Below, piece by piece: positions 33,893-41,283 of a stretch of DNA of 45,770 nucleotides. A program made the position numbers and the translations under genes. Source of the stretch: Flavobacteriales bacterium (GTDB lineage: Bacteria; Bacteroidota; Bacteroidia; Flavobacteriales_F; PHOS-HE28); contig JADLAI010000186.1 of NCBI GenBank assembly GCA_020848295.1, positions 1 to 45,770 on the forward strand. Reading direction: 5' to 3'. Within the stretch, counting starts at the first letter, position 1; each line of letters starts with the position of its first letter. The notes beneath the pieces were generated by a model, which was not told where the DNA came from, did not search any database, and was given only the letters and a program-made list of their open reading frames with translations.

Positions 33893-33900
33893 CGAATGTA
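33893..33900 (-). promoter_or_regulatory. -7 box TACATTCG of the SiaC-like gene
   Basis: Matches TAnnTTCG on the minus strand, ending 11 nt before the start codon at 33881. Confidence 0.45.
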
Positions 33901-33986
33901 GGAGCCAACGCGGAGAATTGATGATCGTTTGGTCGGTAAGTGCAATGCTTCGTAGTTTCAGCGTGCCGAACACAACTTGCACCACC

Positions 33987-34790
33987 ATGGCCATTCGTAC
34001 CATCCTTGTTCCCTACGACTTCTCGGAGTGTGCAACGGATGCCCTGCGGGTCGCAGCGAAACTCGCGCGCCGCACGGGTGCGTGGATCGATGTGGTACAC
34101 CTCTATGAACAGAAGACGGATTTCCACACGGAGAATCAACGGGTGCGTGATGAGATCGAAGCGCGATTGGAACAAGTGCCCGACCTGCCCTTCCTCAAGG
34201 GGATCGAGTTGAAGAAATTCATGTTGCGGCAGATGGGCGTTACCGAGATCTTCAAGAATGAACGGCTACAGAAAGCGGATCTGGTGGTGATGGGCACACA
34301 CGGGGCCACCGGGATCCGGGGGGGCATCGTTGGCTCCAATACCCAACGGATCGTGCGCCAGGCACCCATGCCGGTGTTGGTGATCAAACACCGGATCGAG
34401 GACTTCGATGTGAAGGACCTGGTATATGCCTCCAACTTCACCCCGCAGGACGTGGACAAGTTCGATGCCTTCTCCCCGTTCATCGAGTTGTTCGACCCCA
34501 GGATCCACCTTGTGAAAGTGAACACGCCGCGCAGCTTCGAGCGCAGCGACGACAGCAACAAGGCGATCGATACCTTCTTGCAGCGGTATGACCTGAAGAA
34601 GTACACCGCCAGCGTGTACAACGACCTGAGCATCGAGGAGGGGATCCTCAACTTCGCCAAGGGGATCGATGCCGACCTCATCGCCATGGCCACCCACGGC
34701 CGCACCGGCTTCTTCCACGTGGTGAACGGCAGCCTCACCGAGGATATCGTGAACCGTACCAGCTTCCCGGTCCTCAGCGTGAAGCTCTGA
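33987..34790 (+). CDS. Universal stress protein, tandem UspA domains
   Basis: 267 aa. Two UspA units: residues 1-145 (MAIRTILVPYDFSECATDAL ... VVMGTHGATG, GSNTQRIVRQAPMPVLVI) and 150-267 (DLVYASNFTP ... LIAMATHGRTG, EDIVNRTSFPVLSV). The ATP-binding signature G-2x-G-9x-G(S/T) is visible in the first unit (GTHGATG..GGIVGSNT) and in altered form in the second. Cytoplasmic stress-response protein. The start at 33987 gives the family N-terminus; the longer frame from 33918 runs into the divergent SiaC promoter. A possible -7 TAGTTTCA lies at 33953-33960. Confidence 0.9.
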   Translation: MAIRTILVPYDFSECATDALRVAAKLARRTGAWIDVVHLYEQKTDFHTENQRVRDEIEARLEQVPDLPFLKGIELKKFMLRQMGVTEIFKNERLQKADLVVMGTHGATGIRGGIVGSNTQRIVRQAPMPVLVIKHRIEDFDVKDLVYASNFTPQDVDKFDAFSPFIELFDPRIHLVKVNTPRSFERSDDSNKAIDTFLQRYDLKKYTASVYNDLSIEEGILNFAKGIDADLIAMATHGRTGFFHVVNGSLTEDIVNRTSFPVLSVKL

Positions 34791-34793
34791 ACA

Positions 34794-34824
34794 ACCCTTG
34801 GTGTACGTAGCGACGGCCAAGGGT
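34794..34824 (+). terminator. Possible terminator hairpin after the universal stress gene
   Basis: ACCCTTGG (34794-34801) pairs perfectly with CCAAGGGT (34817-34824) across a 15-nt loop, just after the stop at 34790. There is no clear T-run behind it, so its strength is uncertain. Confidence 0.35.
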
Positions 34825-34872
34825 GGCGACCACCTTTCACATCCCTTATCTTTACGCCAAACGCACCGCTAA

Positions 34873-35274
34873 ATGAAATTCCTGTTCCGCTCCTTTGAAG
34901 CCAAACGCAAGGAGATCGTCGAAGTGGAGATCGACCAACCGACCAAGGTGAAGTTCATGACCGCACGTGAGCTCAAAGCCTATCGGATGGGGAAGACCTA
35001 TTCGTACCACGGCGGTACATTCGAGGAATCGCCGGTGCGTTTCGTGATCCCATACGATGGCCAGTGGACGGCCGTGGTGGAGAAGGGGACCTACCGGGAA
35101 CCTGTGCAAGTGGTAGCGCAATGTCGCGTCCTCTCACCCAACAGCCTGGTCCGTTCCTCCATCGCCACGGATGCGCCACCCGAGGTGCGCAATTTCGCGA
35201 TCGATCGTGAGAGCATGGAGGATGCAGCACAACATGCCTCGGAGATCAGTCGGGCCTCGCGTAGCGAGGGCTGA
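34873..35274 (+). CDS. DUF1883 domain protein
   Basis: 133 aa. The region VKFMTARELKAYRMGKTYSY, then HGGTFEESPVRFVIPYDGQW and TAVVEKG matches DUF1883, a small soluble bacterial domain of unknown function. The first 30 residues (MKFLFRSFEAKRKEIVEVEI) fit the family N-terminus. The last 30 residues are Ser/Ala/Arg-rich and probably disordered. A -7-like TATCTTTA lies at 34847-34854. No partner gene is evident. Confidence 0.72.
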   Translation: MKFLFRSFEAKRKEIVEVEIDQPTKVKFMTARELKAYRMGKTYSYHGGTFEESPVRFVIPYDGQWTAVVEKGTYREPVQVVAQCRVLSPNSLVRSSIATDAPPEVRNFAIDRESMEDAAQHASEISRASRSEG

Positions 35275-35315
35275 GGTACCGATCTGCCTTTGCTGGCGTT
35301 ATCAACACGGACGAC

Positions 35316-36026
35316 ATGGCGGCGCATACGGAAAGAGAACGGCTGGAACGCCTGCTCCGTGGGCAGGCTGAACTGATGCAGGAAGTGCATCTTCTGCTCG
35401 GTGCCGAACAGAAGCATGATGACATCCTGCGGGCGGCGGTGCTTAGCAGCACGGCGGAGAAGCCGATGGAACTGCCCTGGCCCGATCCGGACCGGGTATA
35501 TCACCGGGATACCATTAGGACCTTATGTGTCCGGTATCGCCTCCGCTTCCTTCCAGGCGGCCTGTTCAAAGGGGCTATTCCCAACCCCGCGATCCGTGCT
35601 TTGCGTGATCTGGAACGACGTGCCGAGGGGCCACTTTCCGGCTTCATGGTGATGGCGCCGGCCGGTCGGTTCAAACTGTGCGATAGCGAAGTGGATCCCC
35701 TATTGTTCGTTGCGTTGGGGAACAACCTGTACTACCTGGTACACAAATGGGGCAATGATCTCTCCTGGTCACGCCAACTGGTGAACTGGCCCGTACGCAC
35801 TGTGTTCACCTTGGCCATCACCGTACTTGCGGTGGGCCTGGTCCTGGGCTTGCTGCTGCCCACCGCCCTGGTCACCAGCGCCCCTGATGCCACCTACTGG
35901 GGTGGGCACCGCATCCTGGCCATGGCCTGGAGCACCATGATCTGTGCCAGTTTCACGGTGTTCGGTTGGTTCGCCTTCTTCGGACAGTTCAGTTCCGAAG
36001 CCTGGAACAGCCGTTACTTCAACTGA
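35316..36026 (+). CDS. Membrane protein with two C-terminal transmembrane segments
   Basis: 236 aa, unrecognised. The N-terminal half is soluble: a Glu/Leu-rich helix (ERERLERLLRGQAELMQEVH) and a compact domain with RFLPGGLFKGAIPNPAIRAL. Two hydrophobic segments follow, at about 165-190 (VFTLAITVLAVGLVLGLLLP) and 203-225 (ILAMAWSTMICASFTVFGWF). The soluble part probably faces the cytoplasm because no signal peptide is seen. A -7-like TGCCTTTG lies at 35285-35292. Its end overlaps the convergent small gene by 13 nt. Confidence 0.7.
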   Translation: MAAHTERERLERLLRGQAELMQEVHLLLGAEQKHDDILRAAVLSSTAEKPMELPWPDPDRVYHRDTIRTLCVRYRLRFLPGGLFKGAIPNPAIRALRDLERRAEGPLSGFMVMAPAGRFKLCDSEVDPLLFVALGNNLYYLVHKWGNDLSWSRQLVNWPVRTVFTLAITVLAVGLVLGLLLPTALVTSAPDATYWGGHRILAMAWSTMICASFTVFGWFAFFGQFSSEAWNSRYFN

Positions 36027-36235
36027 TCCGCGTTCGCCGGTACATGCACCGGGAGCATCTCGCCACCGGTGGTCTTACACACGCACGCCGAGCGGAACCA
36101 GCGCTTCAGTTCAGTGCGCTCCTCGGGTAGCAGGCGTTTGAACGCCTTGCGCATCTCCTTTCTGAAGATGCGGGCATCCGCGGTACTGATCTTGTCAAGC
36201 ACTTCCTGGTAGTAGGAGAGGAGGTCGCGTTTCAT
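36014..36235 (-). CDS. Small conserved-looking protein, 73 aa
   Basis: Short, basic and helical: MKRDLLSYYQEVLDKIS, then RIFRKEMRKAFKRLLPEERT and ELKRWFRSACVCKTTGGE. The composition and the amphipathic Arg/Lys helices look coding, and the frame has a normal ATG. The CxC near residue 51 might bind a metal, but this is speculative. Function and family not recognised. It converges on and overlaps the membrane gene at 35316-36026 by 13 nt. A weak -7-like CAACTTCG lies about 43 nt upstream. Confidence 0.55.
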   Translation of the reverse strand: MKRDLLSYYQEVLDKISTADARIFRKEMRKAFKRLLPEERTELKRWFRSACVCKTTGGEMLPVHVPANADQLK

Positions 36236-36303
36236 GTGGACGTTGAGGTGAGGTCCGTGGTCTACGGGATGGATGCGGTCGAAGTTGCGGACGATCCGAC
36301 GAA

Positions 36304-36340
36304 TGCTGAAATAAGGAAGACCGGCTGCCGCCGGCCTTCC
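36304..36340 (-). terminator. Intrinsic terminator of hsp20
   Basis: Arms at 36315-36325 and 36330-36340 form an 11-bp stem with one mismatch and a 4-nt loop. On the minus strand a T-rich stretch (TTATTTC) follows. It lies 18 nt after the hsp20 stop at 36359. Confidence 0.6.
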
Positions 36341-36358
36341 TCGTAACGTATTCCTCGG

Positions 36359-36799
36359 TCACCCGATCGTGATCTCCCGCGAGACCGGCTTTGCCGGTTC
36401 GCTCTTCGGGATGCTCACGTGCAATACACCGTTCACATGTTCGGCACTGATGGCATCCGGGCTCACGCTATCGGGCAGGTGGAAACTGCGACTGAAGGCG
36501 CTCGCATGGAACTCCCGACGCAGGAACCGCTCCTGCTCCGTATTCGTGCTGGTGGTCTTCTCCCCTTTTACCGTGAGGGTGTCCTTATCGGTGCTGATCT
36601 TCAACTCATCCTTTGCGAAGCCCGGTACTCGCAGGCTCACTACGAATTTCTCCGGGGTCTCGGTGATGTTCACACGTGGACTTACCATAGCCAGGTCGTC
36701 GTGCCCGAAGAACTGGCTGATGTCCTTGCCGAACACACCGGAGACCAGGTCGGTGAATGGGTGGGCGAAGGTGGCTTGGGGGCGATACTTGGTGATCAT
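36359..36799 (-). CDS. Small heat-shock protein, Hsp20 family
   Basis: 146 aa, usual length. It holds unfolding proteins in a soluble state without ATP. The alpha-crystallin domain spans about 40-140: VNITETPEKFVVSLRVPGFA, KDELKISTDKDTLTVKGEK, FLRREFHASAFSRSFHLPD, and the conserved A-x-x-x-N-G-V-L motif (AEHVNGVLHVSIPK). A C-terminal I-x-I motif (ITI) is present. The start at 36799 (MITKYRPQATF) is preferred over the longer frame to 36859. The region upstream is markedly AT-rich, unlike the rest of the window, and probably holds the promoter. Monocistronic with a terminator. Confidence 0.92.
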   Translation of the reverse strand: MITKYRPQATFAHPFTDLVSGVFGKDISQFFGHDDLAMVSPRVNITETPEKFVVSLRVPGFAKDELKISTDKDTLTVKGEKTTSTNTEQERFLRREFHASAFSRSFHLPDSVSPDAISAEHVNGVLHVSIPKSEPAKPVSREITIG

Positions 36800-36902
36800 G
36801 GTTTTTGGCCTTTTTGGTTGTGGACCATGGGTCAAACAAGATGCCCTATTAAAATACAAGACAAATCGACGCTATATTTATACTAAATGCGCCAATATGA
36901 CA
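36800..36902 (-). promoter_or_regulatory. AT-rich upstream region of hsp20
   Basis: About 100 nt of low-GC sequence between hsp20 and the TonB-like gene, including GCATTTAGTATAAATATAGC on the minus strand and TTTG-like elements (TCGATTTG and CTTGTTTG about 28 nt apart) suggesting -33 and -7 boxes. Probably the heat-inducible promoter and the downstream end of the fur operon. Confidence 0.45.
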
Positions 36903-37634
36903 TTATTGGGGCATGAACAAGAAATAGAGGGTGCCTTTTTGTGGGTTGGGTGCGTTGGCAAGGCTGCTGAAATGCGCACGTTTGGCCGAGGCCAGGGCAT
37001 GCTCCAGCATGCACTCATCGGCATGGTCGCTGCGTGCGGGATCGTGTTCGGCTTTCACCACCTGCCCTTGGCGGTCCACCGAGATGGAAATGGCCACGCG
37101 CCCCATCTCCTTGCACAGGTAGCCCGGGATGTCGTTCTCGCGGGTACGCCCCTTCAGGTCATGCCAGACCGTGGTGGCCCCTTCCACCTTCACCGGCTCG
37201 GCAGCGGTCTTCATGTACAGTTCCTTGTTCCATTTGCTTGGATCAAGTTCGGGGATCACGATCTCCTTGCCCTGGTCACGACGTTCCTGGGCCAGCCGGT
37301 CGAACTCTGCTTGTTCCATCGCCTTCAGGTCACTCTCCACCCGTTCGGCAAGTTTGGCTTGGGAGAACTGGCCCATCGTCCGTTCAGCCGTGATATTGCT
37401 GGTGGTATTGATCACTTCCCGTTGCGCCGCGAGTTCCGGGTGTTCGATCCGTTCGATCAATTCCTGGGCCTGTTCGGGTTCGAGCACCTCCACATAGGGT
37501 GAAGCCATCGTTTCGGAGGTCGGCTGGGTACGCAGCTCGACCATCGTGAACACGAAGAGCAGCATCGAGTGAAGGGCCAGTGTGCCGATCACACTCACCT
37601 TGTGCTCCTCGAACCAATCCAGGAAGCGCTCCAT
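36903..37634 (-). CDS. TonB-like energy transducer
   Basis: 243 aa. The cytoplasmic N-terminus (MERFLDWFEEHK) is followed by one membrane helix (VSVIGTLALHSMLLFVFTMV). A Glu/Gln-rich helical linker replaces the usual Pro-rich spacer. A C-terminal domain (GRVAISISVDRQGQVVKAEH, ECMLEHALASAKRAHFSS, GTLYFLFMPQ) matches the TonB/TolA C-terminal fold. It would transmit proton-motive energy to outer-membrane transporters. No ExbB/ExbD in the window. Last gene of the fur operon, 40 nt after the rRNA methyltransferase gene. The start at 37634 precedes the helix; the longer frame overlaps the upstream gene. Confidence 0.75.
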   Translation of the reverse strand: MERFLDWFEEHKVSVIGTLALHSMLLFVFTMVELRTQPTSETMASPYVEVLEPEQAQELIERIEHPELAAQREVINTTSNITAERTMGQFSQAKLAERVESDLKAMEQAEFDRLAQERRDQGKEIVIPELDPSKWNKELYMKTAAEPVKVEGATTVWHDLKGRTRENDIPGYLCKEMGRVAISISVDRQGQVVKAEHDPARSDHADECMLEHALASAKRAHFSSLANAPNPQKGTLYFLFMPQ

Positions 37635-37674
37635 CTTCTGTTGGGCCAGGAGTGGTGGCGCGCGGGCCACCGCA

Positions 37675-39072
37675 TCAGGCCGACCAAGATACGAGCGGCG
37701 CCGATGGTCGTGCGGACCGGATACGCCAGGCTGCGGGCCAGCGGTTGTTCCAACGATCGCCCGCGCCCTGCAACCAACCCAACGGAACATCCTGGTAGGT
37801 GGCCAGGCCGGCCCCACGCGCATCGCTTGTGCTCAGTGCGTTCCCGCGCAACATGGTGATGGCTTGCGTGTGGTCCAGCGGAATGGAATGGAACCGGCTG
37901 CGGTCCAGGTCCTGGGCGAAAGCAAGTCCGGGATGGGGACGCCAAGTGATGCCTTTCCGCTCGGCATACGGTACGCCGCTGGACCAGGTCGGTACCGCCG
38001 AACGGATCCGCTCGACCATCGCGGACCAGGTGGCATCAATGGCGAATTGCTGCGCGTTCATTTCGATCAAATTCCACGCTCGTGAGGGCAGTAGCCACGG
38101 CGCGGTTCCGGTTACCTCCTGGGTGTTCCGAGGAACAGCGTGCCCGGTACGTTCACCGGCCTTGCGAAGCAGTGCGATGAAGGATCCCTCCCCACGCACG
38201 CGATGCGGATAACAACGCACCGCATCGATGCCGTGGCGGCTGGTGCGGTGCATACCCCACTCCGGAAGGGTGGGGATGGCGATGGTGTGCCCACCACGCG
38301 CCATGAGCGCGGCCACCTGTGCTTCGTTCTCCTCGATCTCCCAGGTGCAGGTGCTGTAGATCAACATACCACCCGGTCTCAAGCAGTTCCAAGCGTGTTC
38401 CAAGGCATCGTGCTGCATGGCACTGCACTGTTTCACCAGTGCGGGCTTCCATTGTTCGCGTGCGAACGCATCCTTGCGGAACATGCCCTCCCCGGAGCAG
38501 GGCGCATCCACCACGACCAGGTCGAAGACCTCCTGAAGGTGTGCGTATCGTTGCGGTGCCGCACAGGTGACCATACTGTTCGCCGCCCCCCACTTCCACA
38601 GGTTCTCTTGTAGCACGGTGGCCCGCTTGGGGTCGATCTCGTTGCTCACCAGCAGCGTATCGGCATGGAGCAGGCTGCGCAGGTGCGTGCTCTTGCCACC
38701 GGGTGCGGCGCAGAGGTCCAAGGCTGCGATGCGTTCATTGGCCAGCCCGCTGGCCAGGACGGCTTGTTCCAACAACATGCTGCTGGCCTCTTGCACATAA
38801 TAGGCTCCGGCGTGCAGGAGGGGGTCGAAGGTGAAGGCTGGCCTTTCCGCGAGGTAGTGCCCTGTGCCACACCAAGGGACGGGCTCGGTGTTCTGTGGCC
38901 CGCTCCACTTGTTCGGATTGACCCGTATGCTCACCACCGGCTCGGTCGCCAGTGCGTTCTCAAGTCCATCCACCTCGTCGCCGAGTTGCTCGCGAAGCCG
39001 TGCGACCAGTGCGCTATTGGCCTCCGGCACACCGATAGGGATCCCGGTTCGGTGGCGCCCTGAACGCCCCAT
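37675..39072 (-). CDS. RsmB/RsmF-type RNA (cytosine-5) methyltransferase
   Basis: 465 aa. The class I fold begins with LDLCAAPGGKSTHL (SAM binding). Catalytic Cys192 is in VVDAPCSGEGMFRKD and Cys242 in YSTCTWEIEENE. This NOL1/NOP2/Sun pattern, with a C-terminal RNA-binding extension (around 330-450: GLAFAQDLDRSRFHSIPLD), is typical of RsmF/YebU, which makes m5C in 16S rRNA. The ATG at 39072 lies 4 nt from the purA stop, so the genes are coupled. The exact rRNA target cannot be assigned. Confidence 0.88.
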   Translation of the reverse strand: MGRSGRHRTGIPIGVPEANSALVARLREQLGDEVDGLENALATEPVVSIRVNPNKWSGPQNTEPVPWCGTGHYLAERPAFTFDPLLHAGAYYVQEASSMLLEQAVLASGLANERIAALDLCAAPGGKSTHLRSLLHADTLLVSNEIDPKRATVLQENLWKWGAANSMVTCAAPQRYAHLQEVFDLVVVDAPCSGEGMFRKDAFAREQWKPALVKQCSAMQHDALEHAWNCLRPGGMLIYSTCTWEIEENEAQVAALMARGGHTIAIPTLPEWGMHRTSRHGIDAVRCYPHRVRGEGSFIALLRKAGERTGHAVPRNTQEVTGTAPWLLPSRAWNLIEMNAQQFAIDATWSAMVERIRSAVPTWSSGVPYAERKGITWRPHPGLAFAQDLDRSRFHSIPLDHTQAITMLRGNALSTSDARGAGLATYQDVPLGWLQGAGDRWNNRWPAAWRIRSARPSAPLVSWSA

Positions 39073-39076
39073 GGGA

Positions 39077-40351
39077 TCAGTTCACGAGCGTCTTGTCCCG
39101 CAACAGGGTCTGGTCGCGGTCCGGACCCAGGGACACCAGTTTCACGGGGACCCCCACATGTTGCTCGATCAGCCCGATGTAGTGTTGCAGGCCGGTCGGG
39201 ATCGGGCGGTCAGCGCGCAGTTCGCCCCATCCCTCCACTGGTTCCAGCACGGGTTCGATCGTGCTGGAGATATCGTAGGGCATTCGATCGGTCACCTGGC
39301 CATTCACCCGGTAGGCGGTGCATACCCGCAGGTCGCTCATGCCGCTCAGCACATCGGCCTTCATCATGGCCAGTTCGGTCACGCCATTGATCATCACGGC
39401 GTAGTGCAGGGCGGGCAGGTCGAGCCAACCGCAACGGCGGGCACGGCCGGTGGTGCTGCCGAACTCGCGGCCCACCTGCCGGATCCGTTCACCGGTGGCA
39501 TCCGACAGTTCGGTGGGGAAGGGGCCGCTGCCCACCCGGGTGCAGTAGGCCTTGAAGATCCCGATCACCTTGCCGATCCTGGTCGGCGCGATCCCCAGGC
39601 CGGTGCATGCGCCTGCGGAAACGGTGTTGCTGCTGGTGACGAACGGGTAGGTACCGAAGTCGATGTCGAGCAGGGTGCCTTGGGCGCCTTCGGCCAGGAT
39701 GCGTTTGCCCTGGCGCAGGGCCTGGTCCAGGTAGTGTTCGCTGTCCACCAACTGCAGGGTGCGCAGTGTTTCGATGGCCGTGAGCCATTCCTCCGAGGCC
39801 TCCGGTGCTGCTCCTGGTCGGTCGTGCAGGGCCAGCAGCCGCTCGTGTTTGCGGGTGAGGGCCTGGTAGCGCTCCATCCGGTCGGTCAGTTCCAGGTCAC
39901 CCACACGCAAACCATTGCGCCCGGTCTTGTCCATGTACGTGGGCCCGATGCCCTTCAGGGTGCTACCGATCCGGCCGACCCCCTTTTCCGCCTCACTGGC
40001 CGCATCGAGCGCACGATGCGTCGGGAGGATCAGGTGCGCACGACGTGAGATGAGCAGGTTCTTCCGCACATCAACACCGGCCGCCTCCAGGTCGCGTATC
40101 TCCTTCACCAGGGTCACCGGATCGATCACGACGCCATTTCCAACGAGGTTCACCGTGCCCTCGCGGAACACGCCGCTCGGAATGGTGTGGAGCACATGTT
40201 TGCGGCCATCGAAGATCAAGGTATGGCCCGCGTTGGGTCCCCCTTGGAAGCGCGCGATGATGTCGTAATCCGGTGCGACCACATCGACCACCTTGCCCTT
40301 GCCCTCGTCGCCCCATTGGGCACCCAGGAGCACATCCATCCGTGCGGTCAT
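39077..40351 (-). CDS. purA: Adenylosuccinate synthetase
   Basis: 424 aa, family length. It joins IMP and aspartate using GTP, the first committed step to AMP. Motifs: GAQWGDEGKGKVVD (P-loop and catalytic Asp) and NAGHTLIFDGRKHVLHTIPSG near the N-terminus. Further on are LPTHRALD, GIGPTYMDKTGRNG, ILAEGAQGTLLDIDFGTYP and GRARRCGWLD. The start at 40351 overlaps the stop of the STAS gene (ATGA, 40348-40351). Third gene in fur-STAS-purA-methyltransferase-tonB-like. Confidence 0.97.
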   Translation of the reverse strand: MTARMDVLLGAQWGDEGKGKVVDVVAPDYDIIARFQGGPNAGHTLIFDGRKHVLHTIPSGVFREGTVNLVGNGVVIDPVTLVKEIRDLEAAGVDVRKNLLISRRAHLILPTHRALDAASEAEKGVGRIGSTLKGIGPTYMDKTGRNGLRVGDLELTDRMERYQALTRKHERLLALHDRPGAAPEASEEWLTAIETLRTLQLVDSEHYLDQALRQGKRILAEGAQGTLLDIDFGTYPFVTSSNTVSAGACTGLGIAPTRIGKVIGIFKAYCTRVGSGPFPTELSDATGERIRQVGREFGSTTGRARRCGWLDLPALHYAVMINGVTELAMMKADVLSGMSDLRVCTAYRVNGQVTDRMPYDISSTIEPVLEPVEGWGELRADRPIPTGLQHYIGLIEQHVGVPVKLVSLGPDRDQTLLRDKTLVN

Positions 40352-40713
40352 GCGTTCAGTTTGGCCACCGCCTCATCGATCGTGGCCGTCATGGTGAACA
40401 CCGTGTCGAGCTTGGTGACCAGGAAGAGTTGGCGCACGCTGTTGGAAACACCGGCGATGAGCGTGTCGCCACCGGCATTTCGGGTGCGGGTGAGCACGTT
40501 GATCAGGATGTTCAGCCCGGTGCTGTTCATGTACTGGAGTTCGGTCATGTCCAGGATCACGGTCTTGTGATCACCACCCAGTTCATCATCCAGGGTGGAC
40601 ATGAGGCGGTCGGCCTGTTGCTGGTCCATCAGGCGCCCTTTGAGGTGGAATACCTTGCAGTTCCGTTCGGCGGAAACAGCGAGATCGAACATCGGGCGGT
40701 CGGTCACGGTCAT
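40348..40713 (-). CDS. STAS-domain anti-anti-sigma factor
   Basis: 121 aa, single STAS domain. The probable phosphorylation site is Ser64 in ELQYMNSTGLNILINV, with the flanking strand TVILDMTEL. Such proteins sequester anti-sigma factors or similar kinases when unphosphorylated. No cognate RsbW-like kinase or SpoIIE phosphatase is in the window. The start at 40713 is set by the ATGA overlap with the end of the fur gene; the longer frame to 40953 is rejected. Its placement between fur and purA suggests a link between stress signalling and metabolism, by inference. Confidence 0.87.
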   Translation of the reverse strand: MTVTDRPMFDLAVSAERNCKVFHLKGRLMDQQQADRLMSTLDDELGGDHKTVILDMTELQYMNSTGLNILINVLTRTRNAGGDTLIAGVSNSVRQLFLVTKLDTVFTMTATIDEAVAKLNA

Positions 40714-41171
40714 GGTCGTTGTCGTTTTTCTTGGCAGCTGGCGCAGGTCCCATGGATCTGCAGGGTGTGGTAGCGCACCTCGAACCCCATCACATCGCTG
40801 GCGGTGTTGCGGATCTGTTGGATGCGTGGGTCGCAGAATTCCTGGACCTGGCCGCAGCGGATGCAGATCAGGTGGTCGTGTTGGCGGAAGGCATGCGAAC
40901 GTTCGAATTGGGAGTGGGCCCCATTGAAGTGGTGGCGGCGCACCAGTTCGCAATCCAGAAGGAGGTCCATGGTGTTGTACAACGTGGCACGGCTCACCCG
41001 GTACTTCTTCACCTTCATGCGGCCATAGAGCCGCTCGATGTCGAAATGGCCGTCGTGGGCGTACACTTCGCTCAGGATCGCGAACCGCTCGGGTGTCTTG
41101 CGGTGCCCGTGGCGCTCCAGGTACTCGCTGAAGATCCGTTGCACACTGGTCTGTTGGTCCCCCACCACCAT
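40710..41171 (-). CDS. Fur-family metalloregulator
   Basis: 153 aa. N-terminal winged helix (RKTPERFAILSEVY, RVSRATLYNTMDLLLD) and C-terminal metal-binding domain with C103xxC106 (CIRCGQ) and C143xxC146 (CASCQ), the structural zinc site, plus His-rich stretches (RRHHFNG, RQHDHLIC). Fur, PerR and Zur cannot be separated by eye. The start at 41171 is chosen because TACCTTTG at 41177-41184 lies 5 nt upstream and leaves no room for a leader. It heads an operon of five coupled genes, so iron, zinc or redox control could extend to purA. Confidence 0.9.
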   Translation of the reverse strand: MVVGDQQTSVQRIFSEYLERHGHRKTPERFAILSEVYAHDGHFDIERLYGRMKVKKYRVSRATLYNTMDLLLDCELVRRHHFNGAHSQFERSHAFRQHDHLICIRCGQVQEFCDPRIQQIRNTASDVMGFEVRYHTLQIHGTCASCQEKRQRP

Positions 41172-41176
41172 GGTCG

Positions 41177-41184
41177 CAAAGGTA
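41177..41184 (-). promoter_or_regulatory. -7 box TACCTTTG abutting fur
   Basis: Perfect TAnnTTTG on the minus strand. Only 5 nt separate it from the ATG, so transcription should start at or within about 2 nt of the start codon. Confidence 0.6.
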
Positions 41185-41283
41185 ATGGTCTGCTACCAGC
41201 CGGGAACCGCTTGCTGGCAGGGTGCCCGCGAGGCCCCAAGGCCATGGCTTTCAGGACGGCACGACCGCGCTGCCAGGGCGGGT

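Noticed and set aside
34176-34840. Minus-strand frames across the universal stress gene
   Set aside because: Antisense to a two-domain UspA gene with complete motifs.
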